Below the pieces are notes generated by a model. It did not search any database. It was not told the DNA's origin and saw only the letters and a program-made list of their open reading frames with translations. DNA of 64,000 bases. Source: Silanimonas sp021297925 (GTDB lineage: Bacteria; Pseudomonadota; Gammaproteobacteria; Xanthomonadales; Xanthomonadaceae). Both the position numbers and the translations under genes were made by a program. Each line of letters starts with the position of its first letter. Position 1 is the stretch's first letter. The stretch is from assembly GCA_027532825.1 (NCBI GenBank), contig JAPZTL010000009.1, positions 310,001-374,000 on the forward strand, in the 5' to 3' direction. This document shows, one piece after another, positions 41,294 to 50,500 of the stretch.

Positions 41294-42624
41294 ACGGACC
41301 CCTTGCCGAACGGGGCACGCTCGCCAGTCGCCGCGTGCTGGTCGTTGCCCACGACTTCCCTCCCCTGAGAAGCCCCCAGGCGATCCGGGCCTGGCACTTC
41401 GTCCGCGCCCTCTCCGGGGAGGCCGGGGAGGTCGTCGTGCTTTGCCGCCGACCTCCTGCCGGGGCACCTGCCCCCGTACTGGCCGCCAACGTGCGTTACC
41501 TGGCGACCTCTCCCGGCCCCTTCGAATCCACCGTGGACGCGCTCGTCGCGTGGCGACGGCGCGCCCGGGGCGCCCCATCGGATGACGTGACGCCGGGTGC
41601 CTTGTCGCTCAACTGGAAGGGCCTCGCGTTGAAACGGCTCCGCCGGATGCTCGACCTGATGGTGTTCCCGGATGCACGCCGCTTCTGGGTTCGGTCCGCA
41701 GCCGAAGCCCTGGCCGCGCTACTTCGCGAGTCGCGCCCGGACGTGGCGGTGGTGATGCACGAGCCCGCCGCCTCGCTGTTGTTGGCGCCCATGCTCGATC
41801 GGGCGAGGGTGCCATGGATCGCCGATCTGGCGGATCCCGTCGTGGCCCCTTACACCCCCCGTCACTGGCGTCGCCGCGCCTTTGCGCTGGAGCAGGAAAC
41901 CCTCCGGGCGGCCACCGGCGTGGCTGTCACGAACTCGGCGACCGCTGACCTGCTGGCGGAACGGCACGGACCGTGGCGGACGCCGCCCCTCATCCTCTCG
42001 CAGGGGCACGGCGAGGCCGTGGAAGAGACACCGCCCACCTTCGATGCGCCGAAGGACGGCGGCCCTCTCCGACTTTGCTACACGGGGCGCTTCTACGCTT
42101 TCCGCCGCATCGATCCCGTGATCGATGCGATCCTGGCCATCGAAGGGGTGCAACTGGTCGTTGCCTGCCCGGAGCCACCCACCGCGCTTCTGGATGCCGC
42201 CCGCCGATTCCCTTCGAGGTTCGAGCTGCACGGCGAGGTGGCGCACGCCAAGGCCCTCTCGCTCCAGGGCAGCGCGGACGCCCTGCTCAGCCTCGGCAAT
42301 GCGGGCACCGTCCAAAGTCCCGGGAAGCTGTTCGAGTACTTCGGTGCCGCGCGTCCCGTCTTGCACGTGGCATCGAACCGGCTCGATCCCCAAGTCGGCC
42401 TGATCGCTGGATTGCGGCGTGGCCTGTCCTGCGACAATGACGTGGCCTCCATCGCTCGCTGCATCGTCGAGTTGCGCGATCTCAAGGCCGCCCGGGGGAT
42501 GGCCACGCGGTTCGATCTTTCCAAGGACGCCATCGATCGATTTGGATGGCCCGCCATCGGGCAGGCCCTGGTGCGCGCATTGGGCCGTCTGGCGGACGAC
42601 GCCGCGCTGCGGCGCCGTCCATGA
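41290..42624 (+). CDS. Glycosyltransferase, GT-B fold (GT4-like)
   Basis: A 444-residue cytoplasmic glycosyltransferase, probably adding a sugar to a lipid-linked glycan. The N-terminal Rossmann part has RRVLVVAHDFPPLRSPQAIRAWHF; the C-terminal nucleotide-sugar domain begins near residue 255 with LRLCYTGRFYAFRRIDPVIDAI and contains SADALLSLGNAGTVQSPGKLFEYFGAARPVLHV, where the usual E-x7-E donor-binding pattern is replaced by GKLFEYFGAARPVL. Donor and acceptor are unknown. It overlaps wecB by 4 bases and converges on scoB, with a 6-base gap. Confidence 0.8.
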   Translation: MNGPLAERGTLASRRVLVVAHDFPPLRSPQAIRAWHFVRALSGEAGEVVVLCRRPPAGAPAPVLAANVRYLATSPGPFESTVDALVAWRRRARGAPSDDVTPGALSLNWKGLALKRLRRMLDLMVFPDARRFWVRSAAEALAALLRESRPDVAVVMHEPAASLLLAPMLDRARVPWIADLADPVVAPYTPRHWRRRAFALEQETLRAATGVAVTNSATADLLAERHGPWRTPPLILSQGHGEAVEETPPTFDAPKDGGPLRLCYTGRFYAFRRIDPVIDAILAIEGVQLVVACPEPPTALLDAARRFPSRFELHGEVAHAKALSLQGSADALLSLGNAGTVQSPGKLFEYFGAARPVLHVASNRLDPQVGLIAGLRRGLSCDNDVASIARCIVELRDLKAARGMATRFDLSKDAIDRFGWPAIGQALVRALGRLADDAALRRRP

Positions 42625-42630
42625 GCGCGT

Positions 42631-43260
42631 TCAGGTAACGAGCGCGACGCCTGTCTTCGCCACCACCTCGTCGCGCGCGACGCCCGGCGCCAGCTCGGCC
42701 ACCTTGAGGCCCTGCGGCGTCACGTCGAACACGCCGAGCTCGGTGATGACGCGGTCGACCACGCCCACGCCGGTCAGCGGCAGGGTGCAGGCGGGCAGGA
42801 TCTTGTGCTCGCCGCCCTTCGCGGTGTGCTCCATCAGCACGACGACGCGCTTGACGCCGGCCACGAGGTCCATCGCGCCGCCCATGCCCTTCACCATCTT
42901 CCCGGGCACCATCCAGTTCGCGAGGTCGCCCGTGTCGGTGACCTGCATGGCGCCGAGGATGGCGAGATCGATGTGGCCGCCGCGGATCATCGCGAAGCTG
43001 TCGTGGCTGCCGAAGAAACTGGCGCCGGCACGCGCCGTCACCGTCTGCTTGCCGGCGTTGATCAGGTCGGCGTCGACCTCGGATTCCGTGGGGAACGGGC
43101 CGATGCCGAGCAGGCCGTTCTCGCTCTGCAGCCACACGTCCATGCCCTCGGGGATGTGGTTGGCCACCAGCGTCGGCAGGCCGATGCCGAGGTTCACGTA
43201 GGCGCCGTCGGTGAGTTCGCGGGCGGCGCGCTGCGCCATCTCGTCGCGGGTCCAGGGCAT
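42631..43260 (-). CDS. scoB: 3-oxoacid CoA-transferase subunit B
   Basis: Beta subunit of succinyl-CoA:3-ketoacid CoA-transferase, which activates acetoacetate for ketone-body or leucine/tyrosine carbon use. The catalytic glutamate is in LQSENGLLGIG, and YVNLGIGLPTLVANHIPEGMDV and GGHIDLAILGAMQV are characteristic. The length of 209 residues is normal. GGAG lies 9 bases before the ATG. Acetoacetate is an end product of the homogentisate pathway encoded at 57-61 kb, which gives a metabolic link. The pair interrupts the polysaccharide genes. Confidence 0.94.
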   Translation of the reverse strand: MPWTRDEMAQRAARELTDGAYVNLGIGLPTLVANHIPEGMDVWLQSENGLLGIGPFPTESEVDADLINAGKQTVTARAGASFFGSHDSFAMIRGGHIDLAILGAMQVTDTGDLANWMVPGKMVKGMGGAMDLVAGVKRVVVLMEHTAKGGEHKILPACTLPLTGVGVVDRVITELGVFDVTPQGLKVAELAPGVARDEVVAKTGVALVT

Positions 43261-43287
43261 GTTCGCAACTCCGTTTCAATGAGCGGA

Positions 43288-43302
43288 CCGGCGGTTCGCC
43301 GG
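43288..43302 (-). other. Small hairpin between scoA and scoB
   Basis: CCGGCG and CGCCGG form a 6-base-pair stem with a 3-base loop inside the 55-base gap between scoA and scoB. It is not followed by a T tract, so it probably does not terminate; it might adjust the relative expression of the two subunits. Confidence 0.3.
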
Positions 43303-43315
43303 CCCGAAAGGAAAA

Positions 43316-44035
43316 TCAGGCGCGCGTCGTGCGCTGCTCGATGCGCTTCTCGGGCGTGGCATTGACCACGATGCGGTCGACGTAGATGCCGGGCAGGTGC
43401 ACGTGGTCCGGGTCGATCGCGCCGACCTCCACGAGCTCTTCCACTTCGGCCACGCAGACCTTGCCCGCCATCGCGCAGGCCGGGTTGAAGTTGCGCGAGG
43501 TCTTGCGGAAGACGAGGTTGCCGGCGGTGTCGGCCTTCCACGCCTTCACCAGCGAGACATCGGCGTGCAGCGCGGTTTCCATCACGTACCAGTGCTCGCC
43601 GAACTGCCGCGTCTCCTTGCCCTCGGCGACGATCGTGCCGTAGCCGGTGCGCACGTAGAACGCCGGGATGCCGGCGCCGCCGGCGCGCAGGCGCTCGGCC
43701 AGGGTGCCCTGCGGGTTGAACTCGAGCTCGAGCTCGCCGGCGAGGTACTGCCGCTCGAACTCCTTGTTCTCGCCCACGTAGCTCGAAATCATCTTGCGGA
43801 TCTGCCGCGTCGCCAGCAGCTGGCCGAGGCCGAAACCGTCGACGCCGGCGTTGTTCGAGATCGCGGTGAGGTTCTTCGCGCCAGAGTCGCGCAACGCGGC
43901 GATCAGGGCTTCGGGGATGCCGCAGAGGCCGAAGCCGCCGACCGCGAGGGTCTGGCCGTCGGCGACGAGGCCGGCGAGGGCTTCCTGGGCAGTGGCGAAG
44001 ACCTTGCTTCGCCGCCGGTGGTTCTCGTTCGTCAT
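43316..44035 (-). CDS. scoA: 3-oxoacid CoA-transferase subunit A
   Basis: Alpha subunit of the CoA-transferase, 239 residues. The CoA-binding segment VGGFGLCGIPEALIAAL and the following NLTAISNNAGVDGFGLGQLL, KMISSYVGENKEFERQYL and LAERLRAGGAGIPAFYVRTGYGT are diagnostic. The start at 44035 gives the usual N-terminus. TAGAAT on the minus strand at 44064-44069 is a likely -10. It precedes scoB on the same transcript and is divergent from nothing; the upstream gene at 44087 also reads leftward, 51 bases away. Confidence 0.94.
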   Translation of the reverse strand: MTNENHRRRSKVFATAQEALAGLVADGQTLAVGGFGLCGIPEALIAALRDSGAKNLTAISNNAGVDGFGLGQLLATRQIRKMISSYVGENKEFERQYLAGELELEFNPQGTLAERLRAGGAGIPAFYVRTGYGTIVAEGKETRQFGEHWYVMETALHADVSLVKAWKADTAGNLVFRKTSRNFNPACAMAGKVCVAEVEELVEVGAIDPDHVHLPGIYVDRIVVNATPEKRIEQRTTRA

Positions 44036-44063
44036 GGGGATCACCGCCAACGTGGAGACGCCC

Positions 44064-44069
44064 ATTCTA
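44064..44069 (-). promoter_or_regulatory. Candidate -10 box of scoAB
   Basis: TAGAAT on the minus strand, 28 bases before the scoA ATG, in the 51-base gap behind the GT2 gene. It would give scoAB a promoter independent of the polysaccharide genes upstream. No clear -35 is visible. Confidence 0.38.
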
Positions 44070-44086
44070 GCTCGCGCGCCGAGGCA

Positions 44087-45076
44087 TCAGCCCTGCCCTT
44101 TCGGGGCATCCGCGCGACGGGCTTCGCTCAGCGATCGGACCGGGCCTTCGATGCGGTAGGTCGACCGGATGACATAGGCCGGCCGACGCTTGGATTCGAT
44201 GTACGTTCGGCCGACGTACTCCCCGATCAGGCCCAGGGCCATGAGCTGGAGTCCGGACATGAACAGCAGGACGGACATCAGCGAGGCATAGCCCGGCAGG
44301 TCGACACCGAAGATGAGGGTCCGCAGGACGATCCACGAGCCGTAGGCGAAGGCCAGCAGGGCGACCAGAGCGCCGATCCCCGTCGCAACCCTCAGGGGGG
44401 CGGTCGAAAACGACGTGAGACCCTCGATGGCGAGGTTGACGAGTCGCAGCGCATTGAACTTTGTCTCCCCGGCCACCCGCGCGGGGCGAGCGTAGTCGAG
44501 GGTCGTCGTGCGGAACCCGGCCCAGGCGAACAGGCCCTTCATGAAGCGCCGGTTCTCGGGCAAGGCGCGGATCACGTCCACCACCGCCCGGTCCATGAGG
44601 CGGAAGTCGCCGACGTTCTCGGGCAGGGGAACGTCCGACACACGGTTCATCAACCGATAGAACTGGGCCGCGGTGAAGCGCTTCATGAAGCCATCCGCGC
44701 TCCGGTCGGCACGGCGTGCGAGGACGACATCGTGCCCTTCCTCCCAGAGGCGGATCATCTCGGGGATCAACTCCGGGGGGTCCTGGAGATCGGCGTCGAT
44801 CGGGATCACGGCACTCCCCGTGGCCACGGCGAGGCCGGCGCTCAAGGCGGCTTCCTTGCCGAAGTTCCTCGAGAGATCGACCACGACGAGATCGAAGTTG
44901 GACGGCGACACCGCGCGCGCCTGCTGCAGGGTGTCGTCACGGCTGCCGTCGTTGACCACCACCACTTCCAACGGGCGACCGAGCGTCGCGGCCAGCCTCC
45001 CCAGTTCCTCCAGCGTCTGGCGGATGGCCGCGCCTTCATTGAAGGCCGGCACGACGATCGACACGGCATCCGTCAT
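44087..45076 (-). CDS. Glycosyltransferase family 2, membrane-anchored (GtrB/ArnC/DPM-like)
   Basis: A 329-residue inner-membrane protein that transfers a sugar from a nucleotide to undecaprenyl phosphate, by family. The GT2 domain shows SIVVPAFNEGAAIRQTLEEL, VVVNDGSRDDTLQ (metal-binding DGS), PIDADLQDPPELIPEM and GDFRLMDRAVVDVI. Two C-terminal helices (about 230-255 and 265-290) anchor it, as in GtrB. The donor is unknown; glucose is common for this family. It follows the acyltransferase gene by 8 bases in the same direction. Confidence 0.9.
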   Translation of the reverse strand: MTDAVSIVVPAFNEGAAIRQTLEELGRLAATLGRPLEVVVVNDGSRDDTLQQARAVSPSNFDLVVVDLSRNFGKEAALSAGLAVATGSAVIPIDADLQDPPELIPEMIRLWEEGHDVVLARRADRSADGFMKRFTAAQFYRLMNRVSDVPLPENVGDFRLMDRAVVDVIRALPENRRFMKGLFAWAGFRTTTLDYARPARVAGETKFNALRLVNLAIEGLTSFSTAPLRVATGIGALVALLAFAYGSWIVLRTLIFGVDLPGYASLMSVLLFMSGLQLMALGLIGEYVGRTYIESKRRPAYVIRSTYRIEGPVRSLSEARRADAPKGQG

Positions 45077-45084
45077 CGGAATCC

Positions 45085-46101
45085 TCACCTGACCAGTGAT
45101 TTGAAGGACAGCGCCGGGCGCTCGACGAACTCCCACGACGCCCAAGCGATGCAAAGCGCGATGGTGGCACCCAGCAGCGCGTTGACGTACGGGTGCGGCC
45201 CCGGCACCAGATGGAATGCGAGTTGCTGCGCGGGCCAACCGTAAAGGTAGACGCCATAGGACAGGTCGCGGGATTCGACCCTCGGCAGCCGGATGGACAA
45301 GGCCGAAACGAACACGACGTACACGAGACCAACGACGTACAGGGTCTTGAACGCGGGGGTTCCGTGGGTCATGACACCGATGGCGATGACGGCCAGGACG
45401 CCCCAGGGACTCAGCGGCACCTCGTACCGGCGCGTCCACACCAGCGCGCCGGCGAAGAACAGGGCGGCGGCGTTCACCCACGTGCCGTACTGCTCGAACA
45501 CGGGGTAGCGGGGCATGACGGCCAAGGCGAGCAGCCACAGGGCGATGGTGAGGAGCATGTACCGCTCGGCCTTGAGGAGCCCGAGGATGCTCAGCATGAA
45601 GAAGAGCACGTAGAGCCTGAACTCGACCGGCAGGGACCAGAGCGAGCCGTTGATGGCCCGATCGGGATGGCCGTCGAAGACCCCCGGGAGGAAGTACTCG
45701 GTTCGCACCATCAACGCATTGTTGTAGAGGTACCGCCACGTCTGTGCGTCGGTCCAGTAGGCCTCGGAGGTGGTGAGGACCGGACCAAGCACGAACACAG
45801 ACAGCAAGAGCGCGACGATGAGCGCAGGGAAGATGCGCAGTGCGCGCGACCATGCGTATCGCGCGGGACTGCTGCGCTCGAGCGAAGCGGCGATGAGGAA
45901 TCCGCTGATCACGAAGAACACATCGACGGCCACGCCGCCGATGAACTTGTTCCCGACGAGCGCAAGGTAAAGGTCCTGTCCACCGGACCCGACGATCGGG
46001 AAGGCGTGGCCATAGATCACGGCCAGCGCCGCCAGCAGCCTGAGGACGTTGAAATTGTTGGGGCCGGCGTCGAACAGCCGCCCCACGGTCCCGGTCCTCA
46101 T
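45085..46101 (-). CDS. Acyltransferase family 3 membrane protein (OafA/NodX-like)
   Basis: A 338-residue integral membrane acyltransferase, expected to acetylate or otherwise acylate a surface glycan. The catalytic histidine region is RLLAALAVIYGHAFPI, followed by VDVFFVISGFLIAASL and SRALRIFPALIVALLL, the family hallmarks; SLWSLPVEFRLYV is also typical. About ten helices are present. The start at 46101 overlaps the upstream stop (ATGA). The target glycan is probably the one built by the neighbouring transferases. Confidence 0.88.
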   Translation of the reverse strand: MRTGTVGRLFDAGPNNFNVLRLLAALAVIYGHAFPIVGSGGQDLYLALVGNKFIGGVAVDVFFVISGFLIAASLERSSPARYAWSRALRIFPALIVALLLSVFVLGPVLTTSEAYWTDAQTWRYLYNNALMVRTEYFLPGVFDGHPDRAINGSLWSLPVEFRLYVLFFMLSILGLLKAERYMLLTIALWLLALAVMPRYPVFEQYGTWVNAAALFFAGALVWTRRYEVPLSPWGVLAVIAIGVMTHGTPAFKTLYVVGLVYVVFVSALSIRLPRVESRDLSYGVYLYGWPAQQLAFHLVPGPHPYVNALLGATIALCIAWASWEFVERPALSFKSLVR

Positions 46102-47549
46102 GGGGGTACCACGAGGCAATCGGGCCGCATCCTCAGGATGCGCTCCCCGGCGACCTCCGCTGCCGCGGGGCCGACGACGAGCCTCGGCCCGGCCACTCCG
46201 GCATAGGCCGGTCGGCCGAAGAAGGTGCGGTTCGCGATGTAATCCGGCGCACCCGCGTCACCGAGGATGCGGACCTGCGGCGCCTCGCGGAACCCGGGAC
46301 CCGCCAGCGCGGCATCGACCGTGGCGACGACAAGGGCCTGGCAGCGCCCCTGCCGGTACAGATCGGCCTGGATTTCGAGGTTGCGCACGCCGAGGACGAG
46401 CACGGTCGCGGCCGCGACGATCCCCAGCATCCTCTTCTGCGGACCGGACATCGGCCGCGCCGGCCAGAGGGAGGCGAGGGCGAAGGCCATCACCGGGCCG
46501 GCGGCGTACAGGTAGTGGGCCGCGACGAAGGGCAATGCGACGACAGGAAAGAGGAACAGCAGGTACCCGGCGACGTAGGCGAGGGACGTCGCCCAACCGT
46601 GGCGGACCGCCAGCGCGATCACGAGCGCAAGGTGCGCCGCCAAGGCGAAGCCCCACGCCATGTCCGGAAGGAAACGGGCCCCTTGGAGGTCGGTGGCACC
46701 GATCAGGAAGGGCTGAGCGGCGTAGGTCAGCACGTTGGTGAAGAGGAAGGACATCGAGGGGCTGTAGGGCCCCCCCGCCCCCCCGAGCGTGGCGAGGATC
46801 GCCGGCCACCTCAGGAGCAGGTACGCCACGATGGGCAACGTGCAAACAGCGATCGCGAAGGCGGCGCGCCGGACATCGACGGCTTGCCCGATTCCCCAGC
46901 GCATCCAGACCGCCACGACCAGCAGCAAGCCCGGAAGGGCCATGGCCGTCTCCTTGGAGAGGATCGCCGCCGCCGAACACGCGAGCAGCGCTGGCCAACG
47001 CCATGCTTCCGAAGGACTCCGGCGGACCAGTGGAATGAAGAGAGCCACCGCCGCGAGGACGAAGATGACGTACCAGCGGTCGAAGGACGCTCCGACCCAG
47101 CCCACCGACAGCGTGGTGAGGGGCGACAAGGCAAACAGCAAGGCCGCGGCCATGGCCCGCTTCCGTGGCGCGCCGAACACGCCTCCCAGGAGGAAGACCT
47201 GGACGACCGCAATCCCGTGGATCAGTACGTCGATGAGGTGGGGAACCAGCGGCACGGTCTTCATGAAGAGCGCCGAAACCCCCTGCTGGAGGAATCCGAG
47301 CGGCCGGACCGGGAAGCCGAAATCGGGCCCCGCCTGCAGGGCCCCGTAACGGGACGCGTAGTCCCGGAAACCGTACCGCTCGATCTCGTCGAGACGCTGC
47401 CACTCGTCGTGGTTGAAGAAGCCGGGGTTGGCGAGGACCAGCAAGTGGGCCACGAGCACGACCCCGAGGAGGAGCATCATGTCGCGCCACGCAGGCCCGG
47501 CACCGCTGGCGCGGAGACCGCGGGCCCCCTCAGGACTTTCGGTGCTCAT
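46098..47549 (-). CDS. Polytopic membrane protein, probable GT-C-type glycosyltransferase
   Basis: A 483-residue protein with about eleven helices. No named family is recognised with confidence. After the first helix it has a periplasmic loop beginning NPGFFNHDEWQRLDEIERYG; an acidic DEW motif at that place is characteristic of GT-C lipid-sugar-dependent transferases such as ArnT, where an Asp/Glu in the first loop is catalytic. The second half alternates helices and ends in a soluble C-terminal domain (about 395-483, with VVATVDAALAGPGFREAPQVRILG). It would act after flipping of a lipid-linked sugar, fitting the GtrB-like gene downstream. It overlaps its neighbours on both sides. Confidence 0.62.
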   Translation of the reverse strand: MSTESPEGARGLRASGAGPAWRDMMLLLGVVLVAHLLVLANPGFFNHDEWQRLDEIERYGFRDYASRYGALQAGPDFGFPVRPLGFLQQGVSALFMKTVPLVPHLIDVLIHGIAVVQVFLLGGVFGAPRKRAMAAALLFALSPLTTLSVGWVGASFDRWYVIFVLAAVALFIPLVRRSPSEAWRWPALLACSAAAILSKETAMALPGLLLVVAVWMRWGIGQAVDVRRAAFAIAVCTLPIVAYLLLRWPAILATLGGAGGPYSPSMSFLFTNVLTYAAQPFLIGATDLQGARFLPDMAWGFALAAHLALVIALAVRHGWATSLAYVAGYLLFLFPVVALPFVAAHYLYAAGPVMAFALASLWPARPMSGPQKRMLGIVAAATVLVLGVRNLEIQADLYRQGRCQALVVATVDAALAGPGFREAPQVRILGDAGAPDYIANRTFFGRPAYAGVAGPRLVVGPAAAEVAGERILRMRPDCLVVPP

Positions 47550-50500
47550 GCGGGATCCACGTGCCCCACTTGGATTCATAGAGGGCCTTGTTCTTCTCGA
47601 ACAGGGCGCGCTTGGCCTCGGCCTTCAACGCATCGAAGCTCGCGGAGAGGTGATGATGGACGAAAACGTCCTCCGCGCAGGCGATCGACCACCCCGCCTG
47701 CTCGACGCGGCGACAATAGTCGTCGTCCTCGAAGAAGCCCACTCCGAAAGCCTCGTCGAGGCCGCCGACGCGCTCATGGACCTCGCGCCGCATGGCCACG
47801 CAGAAGAACGCTGCGGTGCGGATCGGAAGACGCTCCCCGCAGTGGGCCCGGGTGTACGCGCCCGCCGCGGCGATCATGCCCGGCATGTCCTCGTACGCGA
47901 TGTCGATCTTTGCTTCGTTGCCGATGTTGTTGGTCACCGGCCCGACGAGGCCCAGGGAGGGATCGCGCCGCAAGTGCGCGCACAGCGTGCGCACCCAACC
48001 CGGGGTCACGTAGGTGTCGTTGTTGAGCATCACCAGCAGTTCGCCGGTTGCCGCCGCCAAACCGACGTTGTTGCCCGCAGCGAAGCCGAGGTTCCGCTCG
48101 TTGAGGATCAGCCTGCGGCGGTGTCCCGACGGCGAGGGCGACGACGCCCACTGGCGGAGCCACTCCGCAGACCCGTCGTTCGAGGCGTTGTCGACGACGA
48201 TGAGCTCGAGGTCGCCGTAATCGCTGTAGAGCTCGATGCTGGAGAGGCAGGCCTCGGTGAACGCGAGATTGTTGTAGGTGAGCACGACGACCGAGACCCT
48301 CGGCTCGGCGAGCGCTTCGAGGGCGCCATCCAGCGCCTCCGCCCGATGCGCCCACGTCTGGCCCGCCGCGAACGCCTGTCGCGCCGCCGAGGCATGTCCC
48401 GGCGTTTCCGCAAGGGCGTCCCTCACCGCGGCGACGAAGGCTTCCGGGGCGGAGGCGGTGGCGACGAGCCCACCGAACTGGGACATCTCGGGAAGGTCGA
48501 CCGCGACGACGGGTTTGCCCGCCGCCAGATACTCGTAGACCTTCACGGGATTGGTCGCGAGGGTCAGCGGCAGCACCTTGAAAGGCAGCAGGCAGACATC
48601 GAAGCCATGCAGCCATCGCGGAAGATCGGCGTAAGGCACTTCGCCGGTGAACTCGACGTTCGGCACATCGGCAAGCGACGCATGCACGCCGGCAGTATCG
48701 GCGCCGACGAGGCGTACGAGGACATCGGGGCACGCCAAGGCGACCGCGCGAACGAGGTCGGCATCGAACCACTCCGCGATCGCCCCGTAGTAGCCGACGA
48801 CCGGGCGTCCGCGACCATCGCGAACGACCCGGGAGGGCGTCGTGGAGAAGAAGCCATGGTCACCGGCGTTGCGGATGAGAACCGTGGCCTTGGCGTTCGG
48901 CGCGAGTTCCGCTTCCAGCCAGCCCGAACTGACCACGGTGAGGTCGGCCCGCGCCACCAGGGCGGCCTCGGCCTCCAGGATCGCGTCGCCCGTGTTGTCG
49001 AAGCCGGCGTGGTGGTCCATGCAATCGTAGACCAGGCGATGGTTGGGCAGCGCCTGGGCCACTTCCAACCAGAAGGGATGCTGCACCAGCGCCACCGATG
49101 ACGTGGTGCCCGTCCACCCGAGCAGCGCTGCGAGTCCATCCCGCAGCTGGACCTCCTCGTCCGCCTTCGGCATTCCGAAGTAGATCGGCGGGGCACCGGC
49201 GAGGTGGAGGCGGATCTGGAACAGCCGGCCATCGTCGTCCAGCGGTTCGGCGTCGAATCCACCGCCCGGCCTGTCGATGGTGTTGTTCGACACGTAGAAG
49301 ACGCGATGCCCCTTGCGGGCAAGCGCCGTGGCGAGATGCTGGGGCCGCTGGAAGCGGAAATGCCAGTCGATCACCGCCCAGACGAACACGTCCGGGAGGG
49401 CGGGAGGAAGTTCGGCAAGGCGCGGGAACTGCCCCACGACGGGCGTCGGCGTGCCGACCGGCGGCATCGACGGTTCGCCCGCGACCGGGGCTTTACCGAG
49501 CGACTGCCGAAGGCGACGGGAGTCGTCGGCGGTCCAACGCCCGGAAAGGAGCTTCGCGATGGCGCGGAGCGGGCGGCTCCAGCGCCATGACCGCGACGCC
49601 AGGACCCGGTCGAGGTGCCGGGCGGACTCCCCGAGGCGCTGGTTGTGGAAGGCAAGCACCGCGTTGTCGCGCCTGGCCTCGTCGAGGCGCGCGGTGAGCG
49701 CGGCGACCATCGTGTTCGCCGCCGCCTCGCGCTCGCGGGATTCGGCGAGGTGGTGCTCCGCGACGACGGACCGCTCGCGCTGCTCGGCCTCCGAGCGCGT
49801 CAACCGATCGACGCGGGCCGCCAAGTCCTTCGCGGACTCCTCGAGGGTGGCGCATCGCGCCTCGGCCATGGCGCGCGCGTCCTCGACCCGGGCGAGGGCC
49901 CCTTGGGAGACCTCGACCTCGCGCCGCAGGGCTTCCAGCGCCGCATCGCGCGTGGCCACCTGTTGCTGCATCGCCCTGATGTCGTCGGTGAGGACGCGCA
50001 CGATCGCCTCGCGTCCATCGCCGACAGCTGCCTCGATGCGCTCCAGTCGTTCGGGCAGCAGCATGGGAGCCGCCATCCACGCGGCAAGGCGAGCCTCGGC
50101 CCGGTCGACGCGTTCCCAGAGCTGACGTTCGAAACACGCTCTGTCGAGGGACTCTCGTCGCAGCCATGCCGTCCAAGGCATGGCGGAATCGAGCACGGCC
50201 CGCCAGGCCTCCGGACCTGCGGAAGGTGTCGACGAGGCGCGCATCAACGCCTGCCAGCATTCCTCGAGCACCTGGGGCAAAGGCCCGGAATCGGGGCGGG
50301 CATGGTGCCGGCGAGTCGGATCAAGGGGCGAAAGGAAGCGCGCGGACAGGACGGCCTCCGAGGCACGCGGGGGCAAGGCGTCGGCGAGACGCTCCCGGGT
50401 CACGTCGGGCGAAGCGAGAAAGGTGTCGTAGTCGACGACCACCGTGGCGGCGTCCGAGGCCAGCATCGCCCCCAGGACGTGGTCCAACCAGAGTGCGAAG

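Noticed and set aside
43288..43302. Hairpin between scoA and scoB as a terminator
   Set aside because: Short stem, no T tract, and subunits of one enzyme should be cotranscribed.
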